Assembly (NCBI RefSeq): GCF_002291145.1
Contig: NZ_NTGE01000210.1
Coordinates: 1 to 64,000 of the forward strand
DNA length: 64,000 nt
Origin: Streptomyces sp. SA15
Lineage (GTDB): Bacteria > Actinomycetota > Actinomycetes > Streptomycetales > Streptomycetaceae
Direction: 5' to 3'
In this document: one piece after another, positions 14,329 to 23,512 of the stretch
How the letters are laid out: every line of letters starts with the position of its first letter
How positions within the stretch are numbered: the stretch's first letter is position 1
Made by a program: the position numbers and the translations under genes
Notes under the pieces: generated by a model
What the model was told of the DNA's origin: nothing
What the model saw: only the letters and a program-made list of their open reading frames with translations
Databases searched by the model: none

Positions 14329-17121
14329 ATGATGACCGCGACCGATGACGACAGACTCCCTGCCGAGGCGCGCGCCCGAAAACGCATCGACGAGCAGCTC
14401 GCGGCTGCAGGCTGGCAGGTACAGGACGGCAAGGATCTGAACCTGTTCGCCGGCGACGGTATCGCAGTGCGTGAGGTCATCATGTCCGCCGGACACGGGC
14501 GGGCAGATTACCTGCTGTACGTCGGCAGGAAGGTGGTCGGCGTCATCGAGGCCAAGCCCATGGGTACCACGCTGTCGGGCGTGGAGTGGCAGTCTTCCAT
14601 GTACGCCACAGGACTGCCGGAGCGGCACCGGAAGCGGTCCCACCTGCGGGGCGAACGCCTGCCGTTCGTCTTCGAAGCATCCGGCGCCGAGACGCACTTC
14701 ACCAACGGTTACGACCCCGAGCCGCGCGCCCGGAAGATCTTCGCGTTCCCGCGGCCGGAAACGCTGGCCCGAGTCATCCGGGACGCCGACACCACCCCGG
14801 ATGCCCCCACATGGAGGGCGAAAGTGCGGGCGATGCCACCGCTGGCCACCGAGAAGTTGCGTCCCGCGCAGATCAATGCGATTCAGGGCGCCGAGGAGTC
14901 TCTTGCGGTGCAGCGTGCCGACCGCTCCCTGATCCAGATGGCCACCGGCGCTGGCAAGACCTACACCGCGGTCACGCTGTCGTACCGGCTGCTGAAGTAC
15001 GCAGGCTTCAAGCGGATCCTATTTCTGGTGGACCGAAACAACCTGGCAGACCAGACGGCCGGCGAGTTCGCCAACTACGCCACCCCTGACGACGGGCGAC
15101 GCTTCACCGAGATTTACTCGGTGCAGAAGCTCTCAGCAGCGGGCATGCTTGCCAGCTCCGGTGTCGTGATTTCCACAATTCAGCGCGTCTACTCGGTGCT
15201 GCGCGGCAAGGAGGTCCCGGGCGGCGACGACCCGCGGCTGGACGACTGGACGCCGGACGAGCCGGTTACCGTCCAATACAGCCCGACCATGCCGCCCGAG
15301 TCGTTCGACCTAATTATCGTGGACGAGGCGCACCGCTCGATCTACGGGGTGTGGAAGGGCGTCCTGGAATATTTCGACGCCCATGTCATCGGACTGACGG
15401 CCACGCCCGGGAAGCAGACGTTCGCGTTCTTCCGCCAGAATCTGGTGTCGCAGTACACCTATACGGAGTCCGTGGCGGACAGCGTGAACGTCGACTTCGA
15501 CATCTACCGGATCAAGACCGAGATCAGCGAGAACGGAGCAACGATCGAGGCTGGCACACATGTGCCGAAGGTAGACCGGCGCACCCGCATACAGCGGATC
15601 GAGGCCATCGACGAAACGCTGGAGTACCGGAAGTCGCAGCTCGATCGCGCGGTCACCAACCCCAACCAAATCCGGACCGTCCTGGAGACCTTCCGCGACC
15701 GGCTGTCCACGGAGATCTTCCCCGGACGCACGGCCGTCCCCAAGACACTGATCTTCTGCAAAGACGACGCCCACGCCGAAGAGGTAGTCACGCAGGTGCG
15801 GCAGGTCTTCGGCAAGGGCAACGACTTCGCCGCAAAGATCACCTACCAGGCAAAAGACCCCAAGGGGCATCTGCAATCCTTCCGCACATCCCCGAGCCTG
15901 CGCGTCGCCGTGACCGTGGACATGATCGCAACCGGCACCGATGTCAAGCCGTTGGAATGCGTCTTCTTCATGCGAGACGTGCGCTCGGCCCAGTACTTCG
16001 AGCAGATGAAAGGCCGCGGCGCGCGGACGATTGCTCCAGCCGACTTCCAGGCGGTGACTCCCGACCCGAAGGCCAAGGAGAAAACCCGGTTCGTCATAGT
16101 CGATGCCATCGGCGTCTCCGAGCATAGTTTCGTCGACCCTCCGCTGAACCGCACCAAGAGTGTCTCGCTGCAGCAGCTGCTTCAGAAGGCCGCGAACCTG
16201 ACCATCACCGAGGACGAGACCGCCACGCTCGCCTCCCGCCTCGCCGCGCTGGAACTGCAGCTCAAGCCTGCTGAGCACACCGAGCTGGAGAGCGTGGCGG
16301 ATCGGCCGCTCAAGGCGATCGTGAAGCGGCTTGTCGAGGCCTGCGACCCGCAGAACCAGGCCGGGGCCCTCGCCACCGCTGGCCCGGGGGTGAGCCGCGA
16401 ACAAGTCGTAGACGAGATGATCGAGGCCGCTGTCGAGCCGCTCGCGGCCAACCCAGAGCTGCGCAACCGGATCATGGAGCTGCGCCGTCAGCACGATTTG
16501 ATAATCGACGACACCAACCCTGACACCCTCCTGGAGGCCTACGGAGTCGTCAACGATGACAAGGCGATGGAGATCGTCTTGGACTGGCGCGCCTATCTGC
16601 ACGAGCATCGCAGCGAAATCACTGCGCTCCAGATCTTGGAAGAGGCTGGCCGCTCTGGCTATCGCCCTGCGGGCGATGTCTTCGCGCAGATCCAGGAGCT
16701 GGCCGACCGCATCGCTCGCCCGCCCCATCGCTGGACGCCTGGTGTGCTGTGGAAGGCGTACGAGCAGGTCGAGAAGGGCCGGGTCCGGCCGAACGCCAAG
16801 GCAACAGTGACGGACTTGGTTTCTCTGCTCCGGTTTACCCTGCAAAGTGACGACGAGCTGGTTCCGTACGCCGACAAGGTACGCAAGCGGTATGAGGGCT
16901 GGTTGCTGCAGCAGAAACAGGCCGGAGTAGTCTTCACGGACGCGCAGAGGTGGTGGCTGGACAACATGGCCGAGGTGATCGCAGCGTCAGCAGGAATCGA
17001 TGCCGACGATCTGGACGAATCACCCTTCGTCGAACGCGGTGGCGTCGACGGTGCCTTGCGCGACCTCGGCGACTCCGCCAGCGACCTGTTGGAGACCCTC
17101 AACCAGGAGCTCACCGCGTGA
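14329..17121 (+). CDS. hsdR: Type I restriction enzyme, R (endonuclease/translocase) subunit
   Basis: About 930 residues. An N-terminal PD-(D/E)xK nuclease domain shows D60, E74 and K76 in ADYLLYVGRKVVGVIEAKP. A superfamily 2 motor follows, with Walker A MATGAGKT near residue 205, VDEAHRS near 331, LTATPG and a late motif MKGRGARTI. The C-terminal helical part would bind the methylase core. R subunits translocate DNA and cut it away from the recognition site. Two adjacent ATGs (14329, 14332) are possible; the weak GAGG upstream fits either. The stop overlaps the GTG start of hsdS (GTGA at 17118-17121), indicating coupling. G+C content looks lower by eye than in flanking genes, consistent with acquisition by transfer. 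Confidence 0.93.
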   Translation: MMTATDDDRLPAEARARKRIDEQLAAAGWQVQDGKDLNLFAGDGIAVREVIMSAGHGRADYLLYVGRKVVGVIEAKPMGTTLSGVEWQSSMYATGLPERHRKRSHLRGERLPFVFEASGAETHFTNGYDPEPRARKIFAFPRPETLARVIRDADTTPDAPTWRAKVRAMPPLATEKLRPAQINAIQGAEESLAVQRADRSLIQMATGAGKTYTAVTLSYRLLKYAGFKRILFLVDRNNLADQTAGEFANYATPDDGRRFTEIYSVQKLSAAGMLASSGVVISTIQRVYSVLRGKEVPGGDDPRLDDWTPDEPVTVQYSPTMPPESFDLIIVDEAHRSIYGVWKGVLEYFDAHVIGLTATPGKQTFAFFRQNLVSQYTYTESVADSVNVDFDIYRIKTEISENGATIEAGTHVPKVDRRTRIQRIEAIDETLEYRKSQLDRAVTNPNQIRTVLETFRDRLSTEIFPGRTAVPKTLIFCKDDAHAEEVVTQVRQVFGKGNDFAAKITYQAKDPKGHLQSFRTSPSLRVAVTVDMIATGTDVKPLECVFFMRDVRSAQYFEQMKGRGARTIAPADFQAVTPDPKAKEKTRFVIVDAIGVSEHSFVDPPLNRTKSVSLQQLLQKAANLTITEDETATLASRLAALELQLKPAEHTELESVADRPLKAIVKRLVEACDPQNQAGALATAGPGVSREQVVDEMIEAAVEPLAANPELRNRIMELRRQHDLIIDDTNPDTLLEAYGVVNDDKAMEIVLDWRAYLHEHRSEITALQILEEAGRSGYRPAGDVFAQIQELADRIARPPHRWTPGVLWKAYEQVEKGRVRPNAKATVTDLVSLLRFTLQSDDELVPYADKVRKRYEGWLLQQKQAGVVFTDAQRWWLDNMAEVIAASAGIDADDLDESPFVERGGVDGALRDLGDSASDLLETLNQELTA

Positions 17122-18497
17122 ATGACCTGCCCGCAGGTTGGCGTTGGCTAACGCCCCATGAAATTGCTGGCGAGGACCGTTCATCGCTCGTGATCGGCCC
17201 GTTCGGAAGCAACCTGAAGACGTCGGATTACACGACCGAGGGCGTACCGCTCGTGTTCGTTCGTGACATCCGTAATAGTTCGTTCTCACACCCCCGTGCC
17301 TTCGTCAGCGCTGCCAAGGCTGAGGAACTTAGCGCGCATCTCGTGAAACCAAAAGACGTGCTGGTGACGAAAATGGGTGACCCACCCGGCGATAGTGTGG
17401 TTTATAGCGGCTCGGGTCTGGCCGTCATTACGGCGGACTGCATCCGCCTGCGTCCCGCGCCTGATTTTCATCCCAGCTACATCGCCTACGCACTTCAGGC
17501 GCCTGATGCTCGCCGCCAGGTCGCAGGGATCACCGCTGGTGTCGCTCAGTTGAAAGTGAGCCTAGCTCGCTTCCGTGGCGGCGTTCGTATCCCAGTACCC
17601 CCGCTGCCCCAGCAGGAGCGGATCGTCGAGGTGCTGGAGGAGCACCTGTCCCGCCTTGACGCCGGCGTCGCTTACCTCCAAACCGTGCTCCGGCGTGTGG
17701 CTACGTATGAGGACGCCATCATCATGCGTGCCCTCGGTAGTACAGAGACCAGTACGGACGGTGTCCAGCAGATCCTCAATGGCAACTTGCCGCAGCTTGC
17801 TCCAAGGTGGGAATGGAAGCAACTTGCCGATGTCGCCGATGTTGTCGGCGGAGTCACGAAGGACACGAAGAAGCAGACGGATCCGTCCTACGTCGAGGTT
17901 CCTTATTTGAGGGTCGCCAACGTCCAGCGGGCACGTCTGGACTTGGACAACATCGCTGTTCTCCGTGTCCCCCCAGCCAAGGCAAAGACACTCCTCCTAC
18001 AGCACGGAGACGTTCTCATGAACGAAGGAGGGGACCGCGACAAGCTTGCCCGAGGTTGGGTCTGGGAGGAGCAGATCGAAGGGTGCATCCACCAGAATCA
18101 CGTATTCCGTGCACGTCCGCGACCTGATATGCGGTCTGAGTGGCTGGCCTGGTGCGCGAACACCTATGGCGCTCGATGGGCGCAGAGGCACGGCAAGCAA
18201 AGCGTGAATCTTGCTTCCATCAGCCTCAAGGTGATTAAGACCATGCCGATCCCGGTGCCGCCGTTGTCAGTACAGGATGAACGACTCGCGCAGATTCGCG
18301 AGATGCTTGAACGCAGTCGACGCCTTCGTTCTGTTGTCGAGGGGGAACTGAAACGCGCCGAGCGTCTACGAAAATCCCTTTTGAGTGCTGCGTTTTCTGG
18401 AAGACTAGTCGGGGACTCAGGCTCGACTAATGCTGAGGTCATGGACCCACTGACAGAGGAGTTGCCCTCCCCTGTTCGCGAAGGGGTGCTGTTCTGA
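17118..18497 (+). CDS. hsdS: Type I restriction-modification specificity subunit
   Basis: 459 residues with the two-fold arrangement of S subunits. A first target-recognition domain (about residues 1-150) starts DLPAGWRW and contains LVIGPFGSNLKTSDY. A central conserved coiled region follows (VPPLPQQERIVEVLEEHLSRL). The second target-recognition domain (about 210-390) starts LAPRWEWKQLADVADVVGG. A terminal repeat follows (VPPLSVQDERLAQIREMLE then LRKSLLSAAFSGRLVG). Each recognition domain reads half of a bipartite DNA site. GTG at 17118 overlaps the hsdR stop. The last base of the stop is the first base of the next ATG. Codon use is clearly less G+C-biased than the surroundings. Confidence 0.93.
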   Translation: MNDLPAGWRWLTPHEIAGEDRSSLVIGPFGSNLKTSDYTTEGVPLVFVRDIRNSSFSHPRAFVSAAKAEELSAHLVKPKDVLVTKMGDPPGDSVVYSGSGLAVITADCIRLRPAPDFHPSYIAYALQAPDARRQVAGITAGVAQLKVSLARFRGGVRIPVPPLPQQERIVEVLEEHLSRLDAGVAYLQTVLRRVATYEDAIIMRALGSTETSTDGVQQILNGNLPQLAPRWEWKQLADVADVVGGVTKDTKKQTDPSYVEVPYLRVANVQRARLDLDNIAVLRVPPAKAKTLLLQHGDVLMNEGGDRDKLARGWVWEEQIEGCIHQNHVFRARPRPDMRSEWLAWCANTYGARWAQRHGKQSVNLASISLKVIKTMPIPVPPLSVQDERLAQIREMLERSRRLRSVVEGELKRAERLRKSLLSAAFSGRLVGDSGSTNAEVMDPLTEELPSPVREGVLF

Positions 18498-19444
18498 TGG
18501 CCGGCAAGCAGGTTCGCCTGTTTCTTGTGGACGGGACACCCGGCGGACTCATGACCGCCGAGATCATGAACTGGACCGGGCACGTTCTCAAGGGAAAGCG
18601 TGAGAAGCTCGGCGAGATCCGGACCCGCCCGGAAGCCCGGCGCACCGGCGTCTACATACTTCTCGGCGACGACCTGAAGTCTGTCGGAGACCGCATTGCC
18701 TACATCGGCCAGTCCGACGACGTCGCCAATCGCCTGATTCAGCACGACGCGAGGAAAGATTTTTGGTCCGAGGTCGTGGTCATCACCTCCAAGGACACGA
18801 ACCTCACTAGCGCCCATGTACGTTACCTGGAAGCGCGCCTCATCCGGCTGGCTAAGTCCATCGGCCGCATACCCCTGGAGAACGGCAACGAGCCGACCGG
18901 GGGCGCTGACCTACCCGAGGCTGATGCGTCGGACATGGAGTACTTCATCGAGCAGCTTCGCGTCCTCCTGCCTGTCCTCGGTATCGACATGTTCCGCGGG
19001 CGCGAGACCCGTATCGCTCCTGCCGGATCGGGACCCGCTTCCGCGCCGGCGCCCGTCACCGCCGCACAAGCGACAACATCTCCCGTATTCCGGTTCAAGC
19101 GGCCGAAGATCGGCGTGGACGCCCAAGCGCAGCTGATTGATGGCGAGTTCACGGTCCTCGCCGGCTCCGTCGTGTGCGCTGCCATGCCGGACCGGGACGG
19201 ATTCAGCGAGTCCACCGCTCGCCAGTACAAAGTTAGGCAGGAGCAACACCACAAACTGCTCGAAGACGGCTCCATCGTCATCGGAGCCAACGGGGTCGCC
19301 CGCCTCACCCGGGACGTTGTCTTCTCATCCTCGTCCGCCGCAGGTGCAATCGTGCAGGGATCGGCGTCCATCAACGGGCGCGAGGCTTGGGGGACTGAGG
19401 ACGGCACCAGGTTCGGCGAGTGGGAGAGCCGCGACGTGCAGTAA
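18497..19444 (+). CDS. GIY-YIG nuclease-like protein with C-terminal DUF4357 domain
   Basis: 315 residues. Near residues 50-80 the GIY-YIG elements appear as GVYILL, then AYIGQSDDVANRLIQH, with a Glu in YLEARLIRLAK further on as the likely metal ligand. A variable Ala/Pro linker (about 180-200) leads to a DUF4357 domain (FTVLAGSVVCAAMP, ARQYKVRQEQHHKLLEDGSI, AAGAIVQGSASINGREAW). DUF4357 is a small domain frequently attached to nucleases; its role is not known. The gene sits between hsdS and hsdM, overlapping hsdS by one base, so it is made with the restriction system. It may add a second nuclease activity or act as an accessory factor; this is inference. Confidence 0.85.
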   Translation: MAGKQVRLFLVDGTPGGLMTAEIMNWTGHVLKGKREKLGEIRTRPEARRTGVYILLGDDLKSVGDRIAYIGQSDDVANRLIQHDARKDFWSEVVVITSKDTNLTSAHVRYLEARLIRLAKSIGRIPLENGNEPTGGADLPEADASDMEYFIEQLRVLLPVLGIDMFRGRETRIAPAGSGPASAPAPVTAAQATTSPVFRFKRPKIGVDAQAQLIDGEFTVLAGSVVCAAMPDRDGFSESTARQYKVRQEQHHKLLEDGSIVIGANGVARLTRDVVFSSSSAAGAIVQGSASINGREAWGTEDGTRFGEWESRDVQ

Positions 19445-19503
19445 CCCGTCCGCATTAACCGGTCTTGTGGGGCAGATGCCCCGGTGTTCGAAGGAAGAGA
19501 ATC

Positions 19504-20991
19504 ATGGCGGATGGTCGCCGACTGGTCGACAAGCTATGGTCCTACGCGGGCGTCCTGCGTGACGATGGCGTCGGAGTCATCGAGTACACCGAGCAGCTGA
19601 CGTACCTGCTGTTCCTGAAGATGGCGCACGAGCGCGCCCATCGGAAGCTCAAACCGGAGAAGATCGTCCCCGACGAATTCTCCTGGCAACGTCTGCTGGA
19701 TGCCAAGGGTATTGCTCTGGAAGCCGAATACACGCGAATCCTGCTGGGCCTTGGAAGGCAACGCGGAACGCTGGGCACGATCTTCCGCAAAGCCCAGAAC
19801 CGCATCCAGGACCCGGCCAAGCTGGAGCGCCTGATCCACGACCTGATCGACAAGGAGAACTGGTCGTCCACCGGGACCGACATCAACGGTGACGCCTACG
19901 AGTCCCTCCTGGCCAAGGGGGCCAGCGACAAAGGTTCTGGGGCCGGCCAATACTTCACGCCGCGCTCGATCATCTCCGCAATGGTCGACATCGTGCGGCC
20001 CACCGTGGCCGACACCGTCGTCGACCCGGCCTGCGGCACCGGCGGCTTCCTACTGACCGCGCACGAGTACGCCTCCAAGAACGCCAGGCACATGACGCCC
20101 CCGGAACGCGAGCATCTGCGCGACTCCTTCGTCCACGGCGTAGAGCTAGTGGATGGCACTGCTCGCCTCGCGGCAATGAACCTGATGTTGCACGGCATCG
20201 GCAGCCCCACAGGGGACTCACTAGTAGAGGTCAAGGACGCCCTGATCGCCGACCCCGGCAAGCGGTGGTCAGTGGTCCTTGCGAACCCGCCGTTCGGCAC
20301 TAAGTCGTCGGTCACCATGGTCGGCGTGGACGGCAAGGCCAACCGAGATGATCGGACGATCGAGCGCCAGGACTTCGTCGCTACTACGAGCAACAAGCAG
20401 CTCAACTTCCTGCAACACATCATGACGATCTTGGACATCAACGGCCGTGCGGCCGTGGTGCTGCCCGACAACGTGCTGTTCGACGCCGGAGCCGGAGAAG
20501 TCCTGCGCCGTCGTCTGCTGAGGGATTTCGAGCTGCACACACTGCTACGCCTACCCACCGGCGTGTTCTACGCCCAGGGTGTCAAGGCGAACGTGCTGTT
20601 CTTCGACAAGAAGCCGGCCAGCGAGACGCCGTGGACCAACAAACTGTGGGTCTACGACCTCCGTACCAACCAGCGCTTCACACCCAAGAAGAACCCGCTG
20701 ACGCGCAAGCACCTGGACGACTTCGTGGCCTGCGCCAACCCGGGACACCCTCACGAGGAACGCGAGGAGACAGAGCTCTTCAAGTCGTTCACGTACGACG
20801 AGCTGATCGCCCGCAGCAAGGTCAACCTCGACATCACGTGGCTGCGCGACGAGTCACTCGAGGACCTCGACAACCTGCCAGCTCCGGAGATCATCGCCCG
20901 CGAGATCGTCGAAGACCTCACCGCTGCCCTTGAGGAGTTCGCCGCCATCGCCTCTTCCTTGGAAGACACCGAGACGGAGTCCGTCGAGTAA
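19504..20991 (+). CDS. hsdM: Type I restriction-modification methyltransferase subunit
   Basis: 495 residues. The N-terminal helical domain (RLVDKLWSYAGVLRDDGVG) is typical of HsdM. The AdoMet-binding motif is DPACGTGGFLL, after GQYFTPRSIISAMVD, and the catalytic motif NPPF is in VVLANPPFGTKS, marking an N6-adenine methylase. GVKANVLFFDK and the acidic C-terminal helix, which would contact HsdS, follow. AAGGAAGAGA lies just before the ATG at 19504. Together with HsdR and HsdS it would form a complete, apparently intact type I system; order R-S-(GIY-YIG)-M is less common than R-M-S. Confidence 0.93.
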   Translation: MADGRRLVDKLWSYAGVLRDDGVGVIEYTEQLTYLLFLKMAHERAHRKLKPEKIVPDEFSWQRLLDAKGIALEAEYTRILLGLGRQRGTLGTIFRKAQNRIQDPAKLERLIHDLIDKENWSSTGTDINGDAYESLLAKGASDKGSGAGQYFTPRSIISAMVDIVRPTVADTVVDPACGTGGFLLTAHEYASKNARHMTPPEREHLRDSFVHGVELVDGTARLAAMNLMLHGIGSPTGDSLVEVKDALIADPGKRWSVVLANPPFGTKSSVTMVGVDGKANRDDRTIERQDFVATTSNKQLNFLQHIMTILDINGRAAVVLPDNVLFDAGAGEVLRRRLLRDFELHTLLRLPTGVFYAQGVKANVLFFDKKPASETPWTNKLWVYDLRTNQRFTPKKNPLTRKHLDDFVACANPGHPHEEREETELFKSFTYDELIARSKVNLDITWLRDESLEDLDNLPAPEIIAREIVEDLTAALEEFAAIASSLEDTETESVE

Positions 20992-21188
20992 GAGGCCCAG
21001 GCAAGCGGCGCTGGCGCCTGCGGTGCGGGGAGGGCTGCAAGCCCGCGGCTACCGGTTCCACGACCGTGGACTACTTACGGACGGGACACGTCGGTTATGG
21101 CTACTCGAATCCTCCAGAGGGAGGACGCAGGCCACCAACTGACGTGTCTGCTGTACTGCGTTGGCGCTGTACCCCTCTCGCCCGTGCG

Positions 21189-21383
21189 TCAGCCCTGGGC
21201 CGCGTACTGCACGAACGCGGCCCACTTTGAGGTGGCGAAGGCTAGTTGGGCGCGGGAAGGGGTCTTGGAGTCGCGGACGTGGACCGTGCCGGGCGCGACG
21301 GCGACTTCGATGCACGCCCCACCCTCGTTGCCGCTGTAGCTGCTCTTGAACCAGGCGAGGCGCGCGGGTTCCGCCGTACTCAT
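21189..21383 (-). CDS. DUF397 small protein (WhiJ-module partner), left copy
   Basis: 64 residues. LAWFKSSYSGNEGGACIEVA then VHVRDSKTPSRAQLAFATSKW define the DUF397 family, small proteins nearly always next to XRE-DUF5753 regulators in Streptomyces. The pair has been described both as WhiJ/AbaA-type developmental regulators and as a toxin/antitoxin-like pair (Scr1/Scr2). Its ATG overlaps the stop of the upstream XRE gene (ATGA, 21380-21383), so the two are coupled. It differs from the right copy at about nine positions, for example SKWAAF against TRWAAF. Confidence 0.88.
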   Translation of the reverse strand: MSTAEPARLAWFKSSYSGNEGGACIEVAVAPGTVHVRDSKTPSRAQLAFATSKWAAFVQYAAQG

Positions 21384-22237
21384 AGCTCTCCCAGCATCTT
21401 TTTGATCAAGGCGAAGGACTCTTGCATGGTGAGCGCCTGCGCCCTGAGGCTGCCGTACTGTGCGGCCAGGATACGGACCTCTTCGGGGTCCGTGACCAGT
21501 CGGCTGGAGTTCTGTGCCTCGGTGTATCCCAACTGGGGTTTCCCCTTGGGCGTCAGCAGGATGAAGGAACCGCCCATGCCGGCATGTTCGGTACGGTCCA
21601 TCGGCATCACCTGCAGTTCCACGTTGCGCAGCCCGCCGAGTTGAAGCAGATGCTCCAGCTGTTCCTTGTGGACCTCTCGTCCCCCGAGAGGGCGCCGCAG
21701 CACCGACTCTTCGATGACCGCAGTGATCATCGGAGGGGGCCACTGTGTGAGGATCTCCTGCCGTGCCAGCCGAGAGGTGACCCGTTGCTCGATGGTCTCC
21801 TCGTCCAGCAGCGGTTTGCGCATCTCGTACAGAGCCCTGATCCGCCGTTCGGTCTGGAGCAACCCAGGGATGTCATGGCAGTTGTAGTCGTTGATCTCGA
21901 CCGCCTGCCGCTCCAACCGCGCATAGTCCCTGAACCAGGCCGTATGCCGGACCCTCGCCTTCGTCTTGGCCTTCTCCACGTCCTCGATCGTGGCCTTCAA
22001 CAGGCCGCTGGCGTTCAGGAGTTCATCGGCCGCGTCCAGGAACTCTCGTCGCGGTGTCCGTCTCCCCCGCTCAAGCGACGAGATCAGGTCCTCGCTGTAT
22101 CCGAGTTGGTCCCCCAACTCCTTCTGCGTGAGACTGGCTCGCTCCCGAAGTACTTTGACCTGCTTGCCAATCGCCCGGTTCAGGTCGCTGGCCTGGTCGC
22201 CTTCGTCGTACGTCTCCTGCGGCTCCGTCACCGTCAT
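21380..22237 (-). CDS. XRE-family regulator with DUF5753 domain, left copy
   Basis: 285 residues. The helix-turn-helix lies at about residues 23-65 (LRERASLTQKELGDQLGYSE, then LISSLERGRRTP). The DUF5753 sensor-like domain follows, with DYNCHDIPGLLQTERRIRAL, TAVIEESVLRRPLGG and NVELQVMPM. These proteins are the WhiJ-type regulators of the genus, thought to repress developmental or secondary-metabolism genes until relieved by a partner. A conserved 12-bp palindrome CCCTGGTCAGGG lies about 105 bases upstream and is a candidate autoregulatory site. It is the same length as its duplicate at 25631-26488. Confidence 0.9.
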   Translation of the reverse strand: MTVTEPQETYDEGDQASDLNRAIGKQVKVLRERASLTQKELGDQLGYSEDLISSLERGRRTPRREFLDAADELLNASGLLKATIEDVEKAKTKARVRHTAWFRDYARLERQAVEINDYNCHDIPGLLQTERRIRALYEMRKPLLDEETIEQRVTSRLARQEILTQWPPPMITAVIEESVLRRPLGGREVHKEQLEHLLQLGGLRNVELQVMPMDRTEHAGMGGSFILLTPKGKPQLGYTEAQNSSRLVTDPEEVRILAAQYGSLRAQALTMQESFALIKKMLGEL

Positions 22238-22341
22238 CCCACACCCGCCCTGCTGTCGTACACGCCCCAACCAGGTCACGGCCGACACCCCGCACAGGAC
22301 ACCGTCCGTACCGGTACGCACACCCTGCGTACCGGATAATT

Positions 22342-22353
22342 CCCTGGTCAGGG
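22342..22353. promoter_or_regulatory. Conserved palindrome CCCTGGTCAGGG upstream of left XRE gene
   Basis: CCCTG-GT-CAGGG is present at the same place in both duplicated modules (here and 26593-26604) although nearby bases differ. Position in the promoter region suggests an operator for the XRE protein. The rest of the 296-bp gap to the next gene at 22533 holds no recognised feature. Confidence 0.5.
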
Positions 22354-22533
22354 TAGAGCGGGGCGGACACGATCGGTGACAGCAAGTCAGATATCTCCGC
22401 CCAGCAGGTTGTTCAGTGAGTGGGGTCGGCCACCCAGCAGCGCGGCGAACGATCGATGATGTCCTGTATCCGGTCCGGTGCCGGGCCAACAGAGCACGCC
22501 TGCTGCGAGCGGTGTCTGAACCAGGGCGGGACC

Positions 22534-23475
22534 TTACCGCTCCGCTTTGACATCGAGCACGGCCTTACCCATGACACGGCGGGCAAGGAGCGCCTCGGCC
22601 GCCTCCGGAGCGCGTTCCCAGGAGCCGCGCCAGCCGATCTGAGGATCGAGTGCCTTGTTTTCGAGGAGGTGCACGAGGTAGGCGAGGTCTGAGCCGAAGC
22701 CGGGGCCGAAGCCCGGGTCGCCGACCGTGAAGGATTCGAGGCGCTTGCGCCCGCCGTTCAGACGTTCCCGCTCGAAGTCGATGGTGGTCGGCTCGCGCGA
22801 GGCCATCCCGATGCTCTCGACGCAGCCCCCGTCCTCCAGGAGGCTGAAGGCCTCAGCCAGTTGCGTGCCACCCACGTTGTCCAGCACCCCGAAGACGGGT
22901 GCGGTGACGTTCTGGGGGCCTACGACGATCTCGTCGGCCCCCAGCTCGCGGAGCCCTTCTCCCCGGGCTTGGCTCCCCACGGACGCGATGACATGCGCGC
23001 CGGCGTGGGCCGCGAGCTGCACCGCGAAGCGTCCGACACCGCCTGAGGCCCCTGTGATCAGGACGCGCCGGCCCACCACGGAACCGAGTTGCCGCAGCGC
23101 CCGCAGGGCGGTGACACCTGCTGCCGGAAGTGCGCTCGCGGAGGCGAGGTCGACGGAGTCGGGAACGACGGCCAGCTCTGCGGTGTCGGCGGCGCGGCGC
23201 TCGGCCCAGGCCCCCGACGCCCACCCGAAGGTCACGACGCGTGCGCCGGGCGGTGGCCCGGAGCCATCGGCTGCGGCCTGGATGATGACGCCTGCCGCGT
23301 CCAGCCCCAGGATGGTGCCTGGTCGTGTTCGATCAGCTTTGAATGCGAGTTCCGCGAAGTTGAGCGAGACCGCGTGCACCTCGATCAGGACTTGCGAGTC
23401 ACGGGGCACCGGCTCGGGAACCGTGCTGAGGCGGAGGCCTGCGGGTACCTCAGGTTCGTAGATCAGCGCTCGCAT
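22534..23475 (-). CDS. Zinc-independent quinone oxidoreductase / MDR-family dehydrogenase
   Basis: 313 residues. The N-terminal GroES-like domain has EVHAVSLNFAEL and PGTILGLDAAGVI. The Rossmann domain has VLITGASGGVGRFAVQLAAH for NADP(H). The cysteine cluster that holds structural zinc in alcohol dehydrogenases is absent, as in quinone and enoyl reductases. ATG at 23475 is preferred over one four codons upstream because GAGGAGC is then well spaced. It lies 37 bases after the F420-type oxidoreductase gene and probably forms an operon with it, under the divergent LysR regulator. Confidence 0.85.
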   Translation of the reverse strand: MRALIYEPEVPAGLRLSTVPEPVPRDSQVLIEVHAVSLNFAELAFKADRTRPGTILGLDAAGVIIQAAADGSGPPPGARVVTFGWASGAWAERRAADTAELAVVPDSVDLASASALPAAGVTALRALRQLGSVVGRRVLITGASGGVGRFAVQLAAHAGAHVIASVGSQARGEGLRELGADEIVVGPQNVTAPVFGVLDNVGGTQLAEAFSLLEDGGCVESIGMASREPTTIDFERERLNGGRKRLESFTVGDPGFGPGFGSDLAYLVHLLENKALDPQIGWRGSWERAPEAAEALLARRVMGKAVLDVKAER

Positions 23476-23512
23476 TCTGCTCCTCATGTCCTCGTAAGAC
23501 TGTTGAACGACG

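Larger units (their letters stand above)
21186..22395 (-). repeat. Left copy of an about 1.2-kb duplicated XRE/DUF397 module
   Basis: This stretch aligns without large gaps to 25437-26646 in the same orientation. It covers a DUF397 gene, an XRE regulator gene and the upstream promoter region including a shared palindrome. At its right end the copy reads GACAGCAAGTCAGATATCTCC where the other copy has GACATGAAGTCAGAAATCTC, so the ATG of the divergent ATPase gene is gone here. Confidence 0.85.
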
